DNA of 23,702 bases from the NCBI RefSeq assembly GCF_000485595.1, contig NW_014578459.1:15661-39362 (forward strand). The letters are read 5' to 3'. Of the stretch, positions 8,722 through 20,489 are shown piece after piece. The DNA comes from Priapulus caudatus. Its lineage: Eukaryota > Priapulida > Priapulimorpha > Priapulimorphida > Priapulidae. Each line of letters starts with the position of its first letter. The stretch's first letter is position 1. The notes beneath the pieces are model-generated. The model made no database searches. It saw only the letters and a program-made list of their open reading frames with translations, and was not told the DNA's origin. Made by a program: the position numbers and the translations under genes.

Positions 8722-9460
8722 AATACAGGAGTTAATCTGCGATACCACTAGTAAGTTCCGACATAGCGGAAGAGAAAGGTTTGTGTTAGAAATAAACTCC
8801 ATTTTGGAAGCTTCTAGTCTCTGAAAATAACACAGCACGAACCTCGAAAATTCACGTGGCCAATTTTCGTGAGTATCGCATGCACCCCGACTTCACGTGC
8901 ATTCCTCCGCTACAAAGGTATCAGGCTCCACGCGCCCCGTTGTAACACCATGCCGCGCCCATCCGCTTATGGTCGGGTTAGCGAGTCCGAGGTAGTATCT
9001 ACTGCAAGCACCACCGACCACAAAATCAGGCCACTTTACCGGTTTCAATAATAACAAATGATGCATTAATTAAGTACACCAACACATTTTTCAAGTACTA
9101 GACCTACCATACAGTACCACACCACCTCACTCCAGTTCCAAATTTTGAATTTGACCTAATATTGCTCACCACCCAGGAGTCCCATGACACCCCTCGCCCA
9201 TTCCCTCTCAGGGCTCCCAGTCTCCCTCGTCGCCGGTAGCCACTCGTATCCCGGTGACCGGTCCGCCGTCTCCTAACCTGGAACATACCCTGATTCCCTC
9301 TCACGGTCCGGTATATCACCTCTTCTCTTTTTATGTTCATACCCAACCACTTTGCCACGAACTCCCTCCCTACACTGATATGGTTAGGGATAGTCCCAGG
9401 CGTTCCCAGCGACTCCGCTAGACTCCGTTAGGGAGTAGGCGAGGTACGGGTCCGCATATT
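8722..9460 (+). repeat. Dispersed repeat R, copy 1
   Basis: Matches the reverse complement of the window's right end (copy 3). Landmarks in the same order in both are TGCGATAC (8738), AGTAAGTTCCGA (8750-8761), ATAGCGGA (8763-8770), GTGTTAGAA, GTATCTAC, CACTT..CCG..GTTTCAATA, AATGATG, CTAGACCTACC (9098-9108), ATACAGTA (9109-9116), ATTTGAC and ACTGATATG.. TTAGGGA (about 9377). Differences include many single-base indels. No coding capacity is visible. Outer limits are approximate. Confidence 0.7.
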
Positions 9461-9554
9461 AGTAGTATATTTAAGTACAAGGGTACTTCCGGTATAGCCG
9501 GACCGTACCCAGGTACGTTCCGTCCCGCATTGCTAGTAAACCCACCGTGCTCGC

Positions 9555-9580
9555 CTGCCGTACCATAGATCCTACGGCAG
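9555..9580. repeat. Perfect 8-bp-stem inverted repeat
   Basis: CTGCCGTA (9555-9562) and TACGGCAG (9573-9580) are exact inverted copies around a 10-base loop. No poly-T follows, so it does not look like a Pol III or bacterial-style terminator. Confidence 0.5.
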
Positions 9581-10114
9581 GGCTCTGTGTCTTGTCCTCG
9601 GCCCTACATTTTCGCACGCCTCCTCAATACCGGGCACGCCCCGGCCTATCTTTTTCGGTCGACAACCGCCCTCTTCTGCCAACCATCTCCTCGTTTCAAC
9701 TCGTGCCCGCTAACTCTTCGTGTCCTTCACATATCTACTTCTGCGTTCTCCTCATCTCCTGATGGTGAGATTATTTCGATCCACATTCTTCTCAATAAAG
9801 TTGACCAGCGAGGGATATCTGCAGGATGGTGGCAAGAATCTTCTCCTGCCATGTCCGAACCAGATGGACCTCTGTGACGCGTCGTAACATTATTTTACTC
9901 TATCAGTACTCTCACTTCTATATCTCCTGCGCTGATCTACTTCCTACAGCTATGGCATCACACTGCAACCGAACACTTAGCACGATTGAGTAAAAACACA
10001 TCGGTTTCATCTTGCGTCAACGAGCGTGGTGGTCCCATGTACGCGGCAACGCAGGTGGCGAAACTACGAGACGTGTACACCTGCCGCTGTCAGTTTATCG
10101 TCAGACCGGCTGTA

Positions 10115-10132
10115 TCGTGTATATATACACGA
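10115..10132. repeat. Perfect 18-bp palindrome with TATA core
   Basis: TCGTGTATATATACACGA reads identically on both strands. It contains a TATATA core, so it could act as a TATA box, a cruciform or a dimeric-protein site. It lies about 145 bases left of the CpG-dense block. Confidence 0.6.
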
Positions 10133-10259
10133 AGTTACCGGACTGAGGCAGTGGTTTACCCCAAACTAACACTCCGAGTCTCACGTACTGTCGCGGCGGA
10201 TTGTTTCATTTGTATCGGGGGCGGGTGCATTACTTACGGCCTCGTGCTGTCCAGTCAAG

Positions 10260-10612
10260 TAGCGAGGATACAAAAAGACGAGCGCACCCCCCGTCGACAC
10301 GCGCCCCGCCCGCCAGCGCTGCAGCACTACCCGCAGCGCCGAAGAGCAAGGACACTGAGAAACTTTCGCCATACTCACACCACCACGCGAGGCACACAGC
10401 ATCGCGGCGCAACGCAGAGGAGAGCGCCGCGCAGGCCCGTGCGCCCCCACACGACATGCAAGCCCATCCAGAGCCTGCCGCGCCGACGAGCACCAGAAGC
10501 TAGCGAATTGCGAGAATTCGCCCTCGAGAGGCGCAGGCAAGGACCGCACGCCTGCGACAGCACGGGCCGACGGAGAGCGGCGCCGAGTATATATGCAGCC
10601 TGATATCGTACC
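10260..10612. other. CpG-dense block
   Basis: Dense in CG dinucleotides and GC-rich (one sampled line is about 57 percent GC). Open frames run through it on both strands in several phases at once (up to 205 codons on plus, 9986-10603, and 157 on minus, 10181-10654), as expected where stop codons are rare by composition. The implied proteins are Arg/Pro/Ala/Ser-rich with no domain I recognise. A TATA-like GAGTATATATGC lies at about 10585-10596. It may be a CpG island or a GC-rich repeat block. Confidence 0.45.
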
Positions 10613-10690
10613 AGCGCGAGCACGTGCAATCCAGGGAGTATACACCCACTTCAAAGTACCACGCAGAGGGGGCTAGTGGTTCAACCTAAT

Positions 10691-10739
10691 ACACCGTGCC
10701 CGTTCGCCCAACACATTAGGGCGGGAAGCACCACGGTGT
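10691..10739. repeat. Two-tier hairpin
   Basis: Outer arms ACACCGTG (10691-10698) and CACGGTGT (10732-10739) are perfect. Inner arms CGCCC (10705-10709) and GGGCG (10719-10723) close a 9-base loop. The arms are nested, so the whole 49-base unit can fold as one interrupted stem. Confidence 0.55.
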
Positions 10740-12547
10740 CTTTGCCCCTCGTTTAATGTCCCACCGCGTGACCTCTCGCGCCCATCTCCTACCGTGCAGC
10801 CGGACCCGGACTGATCCCTCAACGATTCCTAGCCCGTACGACCATTTTCCCCCCCCGTCAGCAGTCGACTTAATCCTTAGCCATGTCCGTATCATCTGTA
10901 ACAGCTTATAATAGGCCCCGTCGCCTCAGGATCCTCCCGCAGATTCGAGCTGCCGGACGCTTCGACGCAGGGTCGCATGCACTCTTGTTGAACCAGATAT
11001 ACGAGGCCGCTAGCAACGCCGATCAGACGGCTCATTGTGCTCACAGCCCAATATCAATCAGTAATGCCCGAATAACTTACCGAGTGTGTGTCACAGATTA
11101 TTGTTAACTATTACCATCTTACACATTACTCACCGCTCTAGACTTACTCCTGTATTTCGTAAAGGCACGAACTGGGCAACGTGGTGGCCGCCCTCCAGTG
11201 GAGGCCCACATGGCTGCAGACGTAGCACGTTGCATCTGATTAGTCCATCTTCACCTCACGAGCTGATTTGGGCCTTCATTTACGAGAGCAGTTCTACCAC
11301 TGACTCCGCGTTTGGGGACCTCACGACAACGCCACGAACAAGCCGCCGTTGCGTTCAACTTGCATAATAAATTCAAGCCGTACATGCGACTCACCCACTT
11401 TTTTCTCGTTTCCTTTAGAGCGTCACCTATACTAACATGCCGTTCGTGACACCACAAACAAAGACTCTGCGAGCAGATGAGAGTGATCGAGGTGGGTGGG
11501 GAGATGTGCGAGACATATGATGGCGTGCATTACGCGGTGGAGCGTGGTGTGCAGGTTAGGGCCGAGGCTGTGGAAGGCTGCCTTTATTAGACGAGTAGCT
11601 ATGCCTGTATTTGCTATACACACAGTAAATTCACACAATCGTTGCCCCAAAGCAAGCAGTAAGATCCAGAAGCGTAATTTCAAGAAGCGACATGCCGTGC
11701 ACCCCATTACGCGCGGACATGGCCCATGCCCAACGTGATTAGGTGTAGCCCTGCCCGGCGCCACCCACCCTTATCCACCCAGCTTGTTACGATGCGCGCC
11801 GCAATAGCCCGAGACACGCCAGACGTCACCTGTGACGCAGCCATAAACGTGGCCGACCGCACACCCCAAGTCACCGCTATTCAACCCGATCATTGTAGAA
11901 CCGATACCATTCCGGTTACTTGGTCCAACCCGATGAATCGATTACGAAATTACAACCGATCTGGCAACAACTAGCGCAACCCTGACCCCGCTATGTCTTG
12001 CAAGCGTGTATATAATGCGACGGTAATTGAAGGAATAATTTCGCCGCGATCACCCAGAACATAAAATCAGTTACCACGAATCATCACACAACTTAGCTGG
12101 TAGCTGGTATGGATAGGTGCTAGTACATGCCCGCAACGCGGCCGCCCTCCACCCCTCCCACCAGCAGTGCAGCAGTCCGCAGCAGCCGCCACGGCAGCAG
12201 CAGCAATCACGACCAATGGGGTTGTATTTTATTACCATCACCATTTTTAGCCTGCGCATCATTCACAATTTACCCTCACATAGTCAGAGATGCAGCTTAG
12301 TAAGAATCCCCAATCACCACGCTATGTCAAGCGTCGCCCCCGCCCACTCCGTCTGTGCGTCCCGAGTGGTGGCCCAGCGGCGTCACCGCCGGGTACGCAC
12401 CGTTGCGTTTACGCCCCCCTGGGTGCGATTCAATATCAAGTTGGCACAAAAATCATAAGACCCCGCCCAGCCCCAGGCCGCCGCAGTCCCCACCAGCCGC
12501 AGTCGCCATAGTCAGACCGTGATCAGCCCGGATACGATCCAGGCCAT
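10740..12547. other. Unassigned sequence with GC blocks
   Basis: No gene recognised: open frames here are short, overlap in several phases and carry no motif. A CAG/CCG-rich patch lies at about 12160-12212. The NotI-type octamer GCGGCCGC occurs at 12138-12145. From about 11.75 kb the plus strand becomes C-rich. Confidence 0.45.
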
Positions 12548-12579
12548 CGATCCTACGGACCCCCGCTCAGGGGGGATCG
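12548..12579. repeat. Nested hairpin CGATCC/CCCCC
   Basis: Outer arms CGATCC (12548-12553) and GGATCG (12574-12579), inner arms CCCCC (12560-12564) and GGGGG (12570-12574), with a 5-base loop; the outer and inner right arms overlap by one G. This is a strong short hairpin with no obvious function. Confidence 0.5.
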
Positions 12580-12616
12580 TCAAAAACGAGTTGGGATTCG
12601 AAGGTGGGGGTCCAAC

Positions 12617-12629
12617 AGGTCAAAGGTCA
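12617..12629 (+). promoter_or_regulatory. Perfect DR1 nuclear-receptor-like site
   Basis: AGGTCA A AGGTCA, two exact half-sites in direct repeat with a 1-base spacer, matches the consensus used by RXR, HNF4 and COUP-TF type receptors in animals (established knowledge). The sequence around it gives no promoter or gene, so function is only inferred. Confidence 0.35.
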
Positions 12630-13799
12630 AAAGTGGTAAAATAGACGGAGAGGAACCACATTACCGTCCTTAAACCATGTAAGCGGTAACACACCCCCCG
12701 GGGACCCCAAGATCAGACAGAATGTGGCACCCCCTTCCCCCAAAATCCATCCCACACACGAGCGCGGCCGCCCAGCCGCCCCACCCACGCACCCTACAGC
12801 CTACCGACCGGCATCAGGTCGTCTCGCATACACTACCCCTCGCCAACACGATACTGAAACAGGTTACAGCGAGAAACAGCCCACAATTGACCAGCAGCCA
12901 CTCTCCCCATCCCTACACACCACGCCAGCCGTACCGTGTTTAGCTCGAGCCAGAAAGTTGCGCGAACCGCAGACGAGCTTGCAGTGGTCAACTTCCTCCA
13001 CCAAGGTCACACACTGGAGCACAGGGCAGGACTACCTTTAGACATTTCCCCGGTCACTGAATAGAGACCCCATGGCTGGTCCTGGACACGCTCCGCCACG
13101 TAGCGATTGAAGAACTTTTTTGTTTGCAGCGGTGACTGTAACGATGTAACGGTTCCCATGCAACGCGCCGCACGGACAGCGAGGCCACGCGGTACCGTCA
13201 GGTGAATCGTCTTCCACGAGAGACCTCGCCCTCCACCTTCATTCTTGACCCCTATGCCATCGTGCGCATTTGTAAGTGGAGGCCGGTGTGTTCTGAGGAT
13301 GCTCTTGGTCATCCAAATGAGAACAAGTATGAAGTACAGATCTCGTATACCACCAACGATAGATCTCGACTAAATAAGCGAAGCAGATGCCCGAGCAGCA
13401 GCGGGCCGGTGCGCGAGTCGGCGCGCCCATCGAGATCGGAACGTGTCAGAACAGTGGCACAGCGGCCTGGACGAGGGCGGAGGAGGACGGGGCGAGTCAA
13501 GAGCGAGCGCAGCCGCCGTCCGAAAGACCTGGGTTTACTTCAGGTAGATGAGGGGCACGAGACAGTAGAGAGAGAAACTTATGCTGCGCTGAAGTGAAGG
13601 AAACCTGTGTAGCGTGGAAGTGACACGAAAGAGCAAGGACGGTTGGAGTAAAGAAACACAGAGTTGCAAGCAATATTGCCACGAATAGAGTCATTGAATG
13701 ACATCGCTTCCATGTTGACGTTTTTCACGATTCTTCAGTCAGTGTACACCGTCTGTCAGTGAGCGCACAAGCCGCAGGCGAAGTTAAAAATAAATAAAG
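12630..13799. other. Unassigned, C-rich then G-rich
   Basis: C-rich on the plus strand to about 12.95 kb; a CpG-dense, G-rich piece at about 13.38-13.55 kb. GCGGCCGC occurs at 12774-12781. A 131-codon frame at 13202-13597 is Arg/Ser-rich through the CpG-dense piece and has no recognised domain. Confidence 0.4.
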
Positions 13800-15754
13800 G
13801 TCAATTGTGTTTTGGTTGTATAAGGAAAAAGGGATAACTTCGACGAACCCGTTGGATAAGGTGGTGACGGTAATACGATGTTAGTGTGGTCATCGTTGAT
13901 GTGGGCATCGCGGGCGACGGGTCTCTTGTTTTTGTCTTTCTCAATTCTTGGCGAGAGCGTAAACACGGATGGATTCCACGACAGGAGACCTACGCCCCTC
14001 GCTCCTCGTGCCGTACTCTGATGCCGCCGTTATGTAAGTTGTCCCGGAGGCGTGTGTTTGATGGGCGATTGGTGAGCTTTTCCTCAGAAGTCGAGATTAG
14101 AATATTGATGATCCAACGGATAAGCCACGTGCGGGGGGAGTTCATATGGTCCCCATAAATGATGTGCAGTGAGGAGGCGCTAAGGCATGGGTTGTATTGT
14201 GGCTTTAGATTGAGAAGGACATGAAATTACTTCTTTGCTTGACAATGCGAGAGAGTCACGTGTCGGGATAACCGTTGTTCGACCTTCTAGAGAGGAGGCC
14301 CTCGTAATGCACATCAGGATTTGTTTACTGTAGAATGAGAATCTTGCCCGATGTCTTCTCGCCCGGTGATAGGCACCGTATAATAAAAATCACGCGCTAT
14401 TCCTGATGTAGTGAGGCTCACGGGTCGACAATGTCTACTTTGACGATCTGTCGAAATTCCTCATATAGAAAGCTAAATAATTGTTGAAGGGAAATTATGC
14501 GTCCCTTCAATCGTAGTAATTTTCTATGGTCAGTCTGTACTCGTTCCAGCTCCTGTGTTACCTGACAATATCAGACCGTGTATCGCTCTAACTGTGCCCG
14601 TAGTTTTGGCGCCACTCCGCTCAGTGCTATTTGTGTTGTGTCCGGATGAGGTTAGGGTGAGTGAGTCTATGATTTTTTGCCCGCCCACCTCGCGTGGTTG
14701 CGGTTACCATCCTGAGTTAACAGATGTGTGTCAGGTGCTCTCTATTTGCAGGGCCGTACGGCTTACGCGTTTAGCTGTTAACATGAGTGAGTGCTTTTAC
14801 CTATGTCTGTCTTGCAAATAGGTGTTGCACTACGTACGATGGGACCGCCCCTCCATCTTTAATCTTGAGAGGTAAGTTGACACTCTCGCGTCCGTGTCGT
14901 CTCGATGTGTCGCACTCCGCTCTCTCCCGCTTCACGGTCAAACGCTCAGTCCGTGCCCATCTACAGTGCCACCACACACTTTCAACGATCCCACTCGAAC
15001 GAACATTTCTTCGATGAAGGTTCCTGAAAAAATTACCATCCCAGTGTTCGAAATAAGCTTACCTCCGGGTTGGGGTCCGCCGTACTGTATGCGCATTGTC
15101 GGCGGCACTGGCACAGGACCAAGTTGATGATCTGTCCGGGGTTGGGAGACACGGCCCCGTTGTTGCTTGTGGTCTGTTGTGAGAGAGCAAGTTTTTCAGT
15201 ATATTACTGTCCTAGCTGGATTTACGGAGGTGTTCGTTACCTTATTCAGTAGTCCTGCTGGAGGGTGCTGTCCAGCTGGTTAACATGGGAAGACCCGCAC
15301 GGTTATCAGTTAGGATAAACATGTACGGCGCCGGCCGGTGTCTTGCCCCACCGGGAGTTCAGGGGCCCGAGCCGGAATTAGACCGCACACTAAATATGGC
15401 CAACATAAACATTGATTGTGATTATTATAAATAGGAACGATTAGCCCTTTTGCCTCTTGCTAGGCATTCGCCAGCGCAATACGGTCTTTGTGGTCTAAGG
15501 GAGTTTAGAAGACTCATCGAATACCGACACATTGCAGAGGTTGACATCGTGTATATGTGACAAATCACAGTCGCACACCTATCACGCTTGCCGGCAGGCG
15601 CTGCGTGTTTATTATTCCAGTGTTCCTGCTACGCACGCGGTTAAACACCACTTCTAGGACCCAGCACCATCTCATTTCCCGCTCCTGCGCCCCGCGTGAA
15701 CCGCCGCTCGCCGACCCATCTCTGAGAAAGAGAGTTAAGGATCGGTAGAACCCG
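13800..15754. other. Unassigned sequence, G/T-leaning
   Basis: No gene or RNA recognised. AATAAAGGTCAATTG near 13793 resembles AATAAAGGACAATTA near 21082, but the match does not extend. A CCGGTG/CACCGG hairpin lies at about 15336-15355 in a GC-rich pocket. Confidence 0.4.
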
Positions 15755-15800
15755 ATGAGGGGTGAGAGAGAGTAGAGAGCGAGAAGGGCTCAAAAGAGAA
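15755..15800. repeat. GA-rich purine tract
   Basis: A mostly purine run (GATGAGGGGTGAGAGAGAG and onward) of about 45 bases with few pyrimidine breaks. It is low complexity and could form triplex DNA. Confidence 0.5.
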
Positions 15801-18294
15801 GAGTCACAGAGGTACTGCAATGATGTTGAGTGCGCCGCGCGCACACGACACCGGCGCTGCCGTTTGTGCCTGAGTGAATGCCGTGTAAGCAGAGTGCCAG
15901 CGATGTTGATAATTCTCTCTCAACCGAACAACCCCAATAAAGACAAAGGTAGACGGTACTACTAGCAAAAAGAGAGATAGTGAGTCATACTGCTCCCCTG
16001 TGGTCTTGTTGTCGTTGGTTGCACCCTCTCACTGCGTTAATCCACGCTGGGGTGCCCTGGTGCGCTGCCGCTCTCTCCCTTGCTTGTGGGCCATCTTTTC
16101 CTGAAGTGTTTGCCCTTGCGTCTATCCGCCACTTTGCACCCTCTCGTCTCCTAGACCCCGCTCTTCGGCTCCCCTTAAGTTCCGGTCAAGGGCGGCGCCT
16201 ACGGCACTTCCTCTCGGCAGTTCTTCCTTTCACCTCCTCCCGTGTATAGCTGTGTCATATCGCGGCCGCACCGGTGTGCGTACGATTTCTACTCTTTTCT
16301 CTTGTAGGCGGTTCCAGCAAGGCAGCGTTTCCCTTGCCTAGTTCGCTAAAGCCGGAGTCTGAATTCGCCCTGAGGCTGATCAACTTGACTGAGCATTTGA
16401 GTAATCTATCATATCCCAGCAGTCGGATCTGTGCGCACGTGAGAACATCGATTGTTTCTTCACTAAGCGCACCTGAGTCCCGACAATCCCACCACATAAG
16501 CCATCCAAATGTTTTTTTTTCTCGGGTAGGTTTACTACACAGCTAACCAAGGCGGTAAACGCCTCTCACGTTTTTTGCTAATTACGATACCCACTTCGAC
16601 ACCTGAGAGTGTTACGTCTGTTGATGCTAATAGTCGCCCATCCCTAATTCGGTGACCAACACTACGCGCCCCGGACTCTGCAGTACGCCACAAGGGCCAC
16701 AGCCGAAATCCGCCCCCTTTTCCCTTACTGCACCAGGTAAACTCTCAGCATGCTGAGAACAGCGGGCTCACACGCGCGTTACCAAGCCGCTCGAGCATAT
16801 CTATACCGTTATCCCGCGGCCCTCTCGTTTCCCAAACGTGAGTCATCCAAAGTTAGCTTATGGTAGCCCAAACCATTATGGAAGAACATAATACAGGCTA
16901 CAACTAACACTAAAACGTTGCAACGGCCGACAGGATCTACTTGCCTCCGTGTACAGTGGTTACCAATCGGTAGACGGACCAACCGATGCCCGTCCTCATT
17001 TATTCGGTAATAACACCTTTCATAGGAAGTTATGTCCGTATTCTATTTGAGGAATTCCCTTCCTCCGACAGAATAGTTCACGCCTGGTCGGTTGCATGAT
17101 ACATTTTTAGAGAGTGCGGTTGACCTGCCACAGTATTGTCTCTATCTGAGCCAGGGCGCTGATGTGTTGCCACGGCCCTGGGACGTTAGACGCCGATTCT
17201 GAAGACCGAGGAGGCTCAGCCCATGCGTGTTACAGCTTCAGTAGTAGGCCCGCGAACAGCCTTATTGCCACCAGACACTAGAATCGGTAGGTAACGGCAC
17301 TCATACGCGTATTAGTTGACGCTTACGTCACAGCCTAACTATGTGCAGTTATGAATAATAGGAGAGCCCTGAGGTCCACTTCCTGTAATCATTTAATTGA
17401 GGACGTCAGGCATCAAATCATCTACGACTATACCCTAACCGTATCACCGGTGACGCTACATCGCACTGGCCAGTATGTGTGTGAGTCACACTGCTATTAG
17501 AGGTACAATGATTATATTACACGTAACATAAGAACTCACCAGAGGACAGCTATAACACCAGTAAGTTCGGTCCATATGAAATTAAATTTATCATACTTAT
17601 TGCTGTTTTCGACATGCCTAATATGCCGCAGCATAAGGACCTCGCTGTCCTACTGACCGATTCATCACTCCGCGAGTCCAATATCTATAAAGTCGCGTGC
17701 GCGCCTGGTAACACATTCTAATACTCTGTTTGTCCCTAGACCGTATCATTTCATCACGTGAACCAATTTGAGGAGTCCTAGCCTCATACAGTCGGCCAAT
17801 CACCCAGGTCGAGGTGTGGCTCTGATCACCATCCCGTCAACCACGCCGACTCTATTACTTCCTGAACGTGCGGATGCGCTAGCCCGCTACCTTTCCACTT
17901 CGGCAGCGGCTGACTTTCTAGCTAGTTTAACGCCCTTACCCGAGAAATTGCTGGCTGCCCGTGCCACCTGGAACACATGTAAACCACCGAGAGCCCCCTC
18001 TAGATGTCCTTAGGAGCCTCTCCTGCTGACCCCCTTTATATCGGTCCCAAGCCGTCAAAAATGTATCTGCCGTCCGTACACTTACTGCTCGCAATAAGGT
18101 CGCGAGCCAGAAAGCCACGCCCCGTCGGTGCTAAATTCTGTGCCCTCCTCCATTGCCCTCATGCTTCGAAGATCATAAAGCAGCCTATTACTAACTGCCG
18201 GTTAAAATATTTATACCTAGAGTATCAGTACTTAATGTGAGAGTCGCAAAGCGAGTGCTATTGGACGTCAAACCCCATTCAGTTTATCCCGCGT
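15801..18294. other. Unassigned sequence; possible weak repeat-R fragment
   Basis: No gene recognised. GCGGCCGC at 16262-16269 is followed directly by ACCGGT. An inverted repeat CCAGGGC/GCCCTGG lies at 17151-17181. At about 17495-17580, ATTATATTA..., then ATAACACCAGTAAGTTCGG, loosely matches the left end of repeat R copy 1 (about 8690-8762), with many indels. This is too weak to call. Confidence 0.35.
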
Positions 18295-19240
18295 GTGGTA
18301 CCATTAAATAAACATATTTATTGTTCTCTGAGCCCCACCCCCGCCATGCACTCACCGCTCACGCCCGCACGTGGACCACAGCAAAACACCGGAAAAGCAC
18401 AACGCGCGCCAGTCTCGCCCACACACACCAGCAGGCACAGCTCAAGCCAAGAGCACACGCAAGCATTCAGGGTCTACCGAGGCCACAGCACCGCAGCCCG
18501 TAACGAGTCCCTCTTCGAGACAGCAACTCGCCGCACAGCCTGGAGACCCCTCCTCACAGGCTCACCGACCTCTATCCGCCGCAAGGTCTGCACGCCCAGT
18601 CACAGATCACCCCCAGCCACGCCAGTCCAGGTTTCAGCAGGGCGTAAGCTCACAGAGCACCGCCCCGCCTGATCCAGCCCAGTCGCGCCCGTAGTATTCG
18701 TCACCTCGTTTACATAACCCTACTCATCCTCCCCAACTGCGAACCGTTACATCCCTTTCTACTGTAATCAACAAAAACATGACAACAGCAGCCAGCCTCT
18801 GCCCCGCCTCAGCTTCTCCCCGTCAGCCAGCAAGTTAATAAAGCTCGCCACCTTCGGGCAGCACCTGCTCCACATCCGTCAGTTCCCACCTCGTCACAAG
18901 TCCACCGCCCGCACCCCACCCCCACGTACCCACTTCGACCAACATGAGAACTGCAGAAGCCACACAGCGCACTAACCAGACAAAGTCAAGTTGCCATCCG
19001 CCTGACTCTGTCCCGTTCGGTCCCCATATGAGCCATTCTACCATTCTTGCACATAACGGTGTTGTTTTATACAACCCGCGGCCATCACTCCTAATGCGCT
19101 CCTGCTCTCGCGCACACCCTTATACTCCCTCAACTTCCGACCCATTCATCTCATACATACCCGGACACCCCTTACTTCCGTACTCACCACGCACCCATAA
19201 CCTGCGCTGCAATACATCCTCAACACGTTAACAACATTAT
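18295..19240. other. C/A-rich plus-strand block
   Basis: Strong C excess over G on the plus strand; frames of 125 and 107 codons (18295-18672 and 18371-18694) overlap in different phases and encode Pro/Ser/Thr/Gln-rich sequence without a domain. The composition alone explains the open frames. It resembles a disordered-protein exon superficially, but the two phases are equally open. Confidence 0.4.
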
Positions 19241-20489
19241 AGATCTAGCACCAGGCTTCCAAACCCCTTTTTCGGCATGTGCGTGTTCCCGTGGGTTTCT
19301 TATGCCTACACCCACCCCGCGGGCGGTCTTTGCCACCTATGTTATATTCATCTGTACCCCAGCCGTTCCAAATGATCAACGCAGGTGTCGTTCCTTAATT
19401 TTTGAGAATCATTCTTGAATATTTCATTCGATTCTGAGTATCGCAAATTCACCTCCTCCAAACTAACCAGTCGAGTTCCCTGCCCCTTCATATTCACGAC
19501 TTGTTACCGGAGATCTGTCTACCTGCCTCTTGTCTCAGTCAGAGTAGTTGTGCGACGAGCATCTCGTCCTTCCTTGTTCCCGCGTGGCTGCTCAAGGTAC
19601 TCCTCAATTTGTTTCTCCGGTATCCCTACGGTCCTCCAAGTTGTTTGTCCGTTGCGCGCGCGTCCAAACCGTCCCTAGCATCGTTGACAAGTGATCACCC
19701 GTCTCATCCTTGTTCCAGAGCCCCTGGAGTCATCCCCAGCCATGTTGTTCCGATCTCTATCCTCCTCCATATGAGTTCACGGGCTCTGTTCTCCTTCTTC
19801 GTTACACGGGTCCATGCTCTAAAGTACCGCGTTCCGCACGACCATGGTCCTCCTACCGTGATACAACACGTACCATACTCAAAATCGTTGCGTTTCTCTC
19901 GCCCACATTCAGCCGGTAATTTGTTCCGCACTAGCCTAACCGCACGTATTGCCATCGAGCGTTACGACACTCCTGCCCCTGGGACCCCTGTCAAGCCGTT
20001 CCTAAGTCTCGCAACAGGGTGGTGCTTTTTCCTACCCAACTGACTGCTAATACAACGACTATCGCGAGCCCCTAGTCGGCCGTTTAGATTTTGTGCCACA
20101 ATTCGTATTTTCCTGCCGCTATACCTTAAGTTTAAGGAGGACAATGTGGTCCCCTTATTATTATACACCGCCCGCGTCTTCTCTAGGAGACCCCTTTGGA
20201 CCCTTTATTTGTGCGCAGCCCTGCCCGAGCGCGTTCCCTGCTTATCACGTCATCCCCTCAACATGCCAATCACTGTTTGGACAAGACTCCCACCCCCCGC
20301 CGCACGTCCCGAATATCGTGACACTGTGCGCCGAAGGACCCAGCCATGTCTCGACTAGCCGAGCTACGTATCATTACAGATTTGTGCCCAACACTGTTGA
20401 CGAAGCCACAAGGACGCTGAGCGGTCGCGGCCGGGCTCCGACATAGTCTACGCCACCCCTCGCCACCGATCTCCGACTGGCCCTCGATC
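19241..20489. other. Unassigned, pyrimidine-rich plus strand
   Basis: T- and C-rich, with a 180-codon frame at 19501-20043 that has no recognised domain and is overlapped by others in a second phase. I see no repeat units. Confidence 0.4.

Larger units (their letters stand above)
9461..10200. other. Unassigned, pyrimidine-rich plus strand
   Basis: No gene recognised. It contains an imperfect hairpin (GGGTACTTCCGG/CCGGACCGTACCC, about 9480-9510), a perfect one at 9555-9580 (CTGCCGTA/TACGGCAG, 10-base loop), and a perfect 18-bp palindrome at 10115-10132. Open frames around 9547-9877 overlap in two phases and have no motif. Confidence 0.45.

Noticed and set aside
9986-10603. 205-codon open frame, the longest in the window
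   Set aside because: It runs through a CpG-dense block where frames on both strands are open together, and its Arg/Pro-rich product has no domain, signal peptide or repeat pattern I recognise.
11100-11170. Possible extra core of repeat R (CTCTAGACTTACTCCTGTA)
   Set aside because: Only about ten bases match the core and the upstream landmarks are missing.
12210-12262. Possible inverted fragment of repeat R (TTGTATTTTATTACCATCA)
   Set aside because: Resembles the AATGATGG region for about 25 bases but lacks the adjacent TAGACCTACC core.
18295-18694. Pro/Ser/Thr/Gln-rich frames resembling a disordered exon
   Set aside because: Overlapping frames in two phases are equally open and similarly biased, which C/A-rich composition explains.
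19501-20043. 180-codon plus-strand frame
   Set aside because: No recognised domain; overlapped by an open frame in another phase and in pyrimidine-rich DNA with few stops.
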